A DNA stretch of 64,000 nt from Pseudomonadota bacterium (GTDB lineage Bacteria; SZUA-182; DTGQ01), in the NCBI GenBank assembly GCA_030625085.1, contig DAOURK010000005.1, positions 1 through 64,000 of the forward strand, read 5' to 3'. Shown one piece after another: positions 61,608 to 64,000 of this stretch. A program made the position numbers and the translations under genes. The notes under the pieces were generated by a model. It was not told where the DNA came from. It was given only the letters and a program-made list of their open reading frames with translations, and did not search any database. Position 1 is the stretch's first letter, and each line of letters opens with the position of its first letter.

Positions 61608-63209
61608 ATGGTGAAAGGTAATTTGAGAGTGAGGTTTTGGATAATAGCGATAATTAGTATTCTCTCAGTAATATATGTGATTCCTTCAATATTCGGATCT
61701 AAGCTTCCATATTGGTGGAAGAAGCCCTTACCAAAGGATAAGATTCATTTGGGTTTAGATCTGCAGGGGGGCATGCATCTTGTTTTAGGGGTAAAATTGG
61801 AAAAGGCTGTTGAAAATTCCCTTGAAGCAAATGTCACAGCGCTAAAAGATAGTATGCGTAAAGAAGGCGTTGTCTATGATGAAGTAAAACGAATCGATGG
61901 AAAATCAATTGAATTAAAGGTAGTTAAAGAAGCCTTTGTTTCACAACTTAATGATGAGGTTTTACGGGATTATTATAATTTCAATATTACCTCTCCTTAC
62001 CAAGGAGATAATACAAAATTTTTACTGACCTTAAAAAGCGAAGAAATCGATCGTATCCGAAGATCAGCCATCGATCAGGCAAAAAAAACCATAACCGATA
62101 GAATAGATCAATTTGGGGTCACAGAACCAACTGTAGCCAAACAGGGAGAAAATCGAATTCTGATTCAGTTGCCTGGGGTAAAAGATACTCAAAGGGCCAT
62201 TGCCTTAATTGGAAAAACGGCACAATTGGAATTCAAACTGTTAAATGATGACTACAGTATGGATAAAGCCCTGCAGGGCGATGTGCCTGAGGGAAGTGAA
62301 ATATTATATGAGCGATATCGTGATAAGGTTACCGGTCAATTAATGAAAAAACCTTATTTGATTAAAAAAACCGTTCTCATGACCGGCGATGTCTTAACCG
62401 ATGCAAGAATTCAACCGGGCGAATATGCAATACCATATGTTACTATGAATTTCAATAAAGCCGGTGGAAAATTATTCGGACAAATCACCGGAGAAAATGT
62501 GGGTAAACGATTGGCTATTGTTCTGGATGACAATGTCTACTCAGCGCCGGTAATCCGGGAAAAAATAGCCGGCGGCAGGGCCCAAATCACCGGACAATTC
62601 ACGGATGAAGAAGCCCGGGACCTTGCTATTGTCCTTAGAGCCGGCGCACTGCCGGCCCCGGTAGAAATTTTAGAACAAAGAACTGTCGGGCCTTCTCTTG
62701 GCAAGGACTCTATCCGTTGGGGATTTAGGGCGCTCTTGTTCGGAACAATCCTTGTCCTCGTTTTCATGGTTATGTATTATAAATTATCCGGACTCATAGC
62801 AGATTTTGCCGTCTTTTTAAACCTTTTAATCGTCATGGCCTTTTTAGCTGCTTTTAAAGCCACGCTTACTTTGCCGGGTATAGCCGGCCTTATTTTAACC
62901 ATAGGTATGGCTGTAGATAATAACGTGCTCGTTTTTGAAAGAATTCGTGAAGAGCTTGATCTTGGTAAAACAATAAGAGCCGCCATAGATGGTGGATATG
63001 ATAAGGCTTTTATTACCATTATTGATTCCACCTCTACCACCCTGATCGCTGCCCTTATTCTTTATCAATTCGGTACAGGTCCAATCAAAGGATTTGCCCT
63101 CACCTTAAGCATAGGGTTGATCGGCAGCGTTTTTACTGCTGTGGTAGTAAGCCGCTTTATCTATGATTGGTTCTTAGACAAAAGAAAGATTGTCAAACTG
63201 AGTATATAA
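61608..63209 (+). CDS. secD: Protein translocase subunit SecD
   Basis: IHLGLDLQGGMHLVLGV, ITDRIDQFGVTEPTVAKQGENRILIQLPG, GMAVDNNVLVFERIREEL. Confidence 0.96.
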   Translation: MVKGNLRVRFWIIAIISILSVIYVIPSIFGSKLPYWWKKPLPKDKIHLGLDLQGGMHLVLGVKLEKAVENSLEANVTALKDSMRKEGVVYDEVKRIDGKSIELKVVKEAFVSQLNDEVLRDYYNFNITSPYQGDNTKFLLTLKSEEIDRIRRSAIDQAKKTITDRIDQFGVTEPTVAKQGENRILIQLPGVKDTQRAIALIGKTAQLEFKLLNDDYSMDKALQGDVPEGSEILYERYRDKVTGQLMKKPYLIKKTVLMTGDVLTDARIQPGEYAIPYVTMNFNKAGGKLFGQITGENVGKRLAIVLDDNVYSAPVIREKIAGGRAQITGQFTDEEARDLAIVLRAGALPAPVEILEQRTVGPSLGKDSIRWGFRALLFGTILVLVFMVMYYKLSGLIADFAVFLNLLIVMAFLAAFKATLTLPGIAGLILTIGMAVDNNVLVFERIREELDLGKTIRAAIDGGYDKAFITIIDSTSTTLIAALILYQFGTGPIKGFALTLSIGLIGSVFTAVVVSRFIYDWFLDKRKIVKLSI

Positions 63210-63264
63210 AAAAACTAATTGCACAAGCTTTAAAATTTCAAATAGCTAAAAATGGAGGATAATA

Positions 63265-64000
63265 ATGAGGTTTTTCAAAGACACGCATATTGATTTTTTA
63301 GGATATTGGAAATGGGCTTTCATTGGATCAAGTGTTTTAATTATTATTGGGCTTGTCTCTCTCATTATCAAGGGGCCCAAATATGGTATAGATTTTGCCG
63401 GTGGTACAATAATACAGGTAAAATTTACTGACGAGGTTGACCTAGCCAAAATCCGCAAAGGACTACAAGACATTCAACTGGGTGATAGCGTTATTCAACA
63501 ATATGGACCCAAAAATCAAAATGAAGTACTTATCAGTTTAAAAAAAACAACCAGTTCACTTAAGGGGATAGGTGAAAACATCAAGGAGGTTCTCACTACC
63601 TTATTTACTGAAAAAGGATTTGAAATCCGCCGGGTGGAAATGGTCGGCCCAAAGGTTGGAAAAGACTTGCGCCAACAAGGGTTATGGGCTATCATTTTCG
63701 CCATTATAGGAATTCTGCTTTATGCCTGGTGGCGATTTGAGTTTTCTTTTTCTATAGGGGCTATTGTGGCTTTAGTTCATGATACCTTAATCACCATAGG
63801 AGCCATTTCCTTAACCAATAGAGAATTTAGTCTTCCCGTGGTAGCCGCTTTATTGACGATTGTAGGATACTCCATTAATGATACCATTGTTGTTTATGAT
63901 CGCGTGCGTGAAAACGTTCGCTTGAATCGTGACAAAAGCCTATTCAATACTCTCAACCTTTCCATCAATGAAACCTTGGGACGTACTTTTTTAACTACCT
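63265..64000 (+). CDS. secF: Protein translocase subunit SecF, truncated by window end
   Basis: MRFFKDTHIDFLGYWKW..KYGIDFAGGTIIQVKF..VGYSINDTIVVYDRVREN; absent from ORF track because there is no in-window stop. Confidence 0.93.
   Translation, partial: MRFFKDTHIDFLGYWKWAFIGSSVLIIIGLVSLIIKGPKYGIDFAGGTIIQVKFTDEVDLAKIRKGLQDIQLGDSVIQQYGPKNQNEVLISLKKTTSSLKGIGENIKEVLTTLFTEKGFEIRRVEMVGPKVGKDLRQQGLWAIIFAIIGILLYAWWRFEFSFSIGAIVALVHDTLITIGAISLTNREFSLPVVAALLTIVGYSINDTIVVYDRVRENVRLNRDKSLFNTLNLSINETLGRTFLTT

Overview
This 64 kb window comes from an AT-rich chromosome. It looks like an LPS-bearing, probably anaerobic bacterium: it has LptE, many Fe-S proteins, a multiheme cytochrome c and a BadF-type activase. 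I could not assign a phylum from the sequence alone. Most of the window is housekeeping: PBP1A, leuS-lptE-holA, lgt-lspA-ileS, a fatty-acid/phospholipid cluster (yceD-rpmF-plsX-fabH ... fabD-fabG-acpP-fabF-rnc), gltX, tRNA-Gln, tRNA-Glu, a ylm-like cluster (pgeF-proC-yggT-divIVA-DUF167), glmU-like, rpsB-tsf-pyrH-frr and tgt-yajC-HD-secD-secF. The less ordinary content is: (i) an HgdB-like dehydratase-D protein, its BadF-type ATPase and a small zinc-ribbon-like protein, resembling double-cubane cluster protein/reductase systems with no recognisable substrate genes; (ii) an acyl-CoA dehydrogenase-EtfB-EtfA(ferredoxin fusion) cassette inside the fab cluster, with a palindromic element at each junction; (iii) several families of short non-coding palindromic (MITE/REP-like) elements, some nested inside others; (iv) a secreted propeller-like protein with a degenerate PHP/DUF3604-like C-terminus next to an octaheme-type cytochrome c; (v) a MinD-like ATPase paired with a degenerate J-domain/RodZ-type HTH fusion; (vi) a GlmU-like protein lacking the acetyltransferase domain; (vii) a perfect 28-bp inverted repeat between a response regulator and a ferredoxin. 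I saw no CRISPR array, rRNA operon, intact IS transposase or prophage module.
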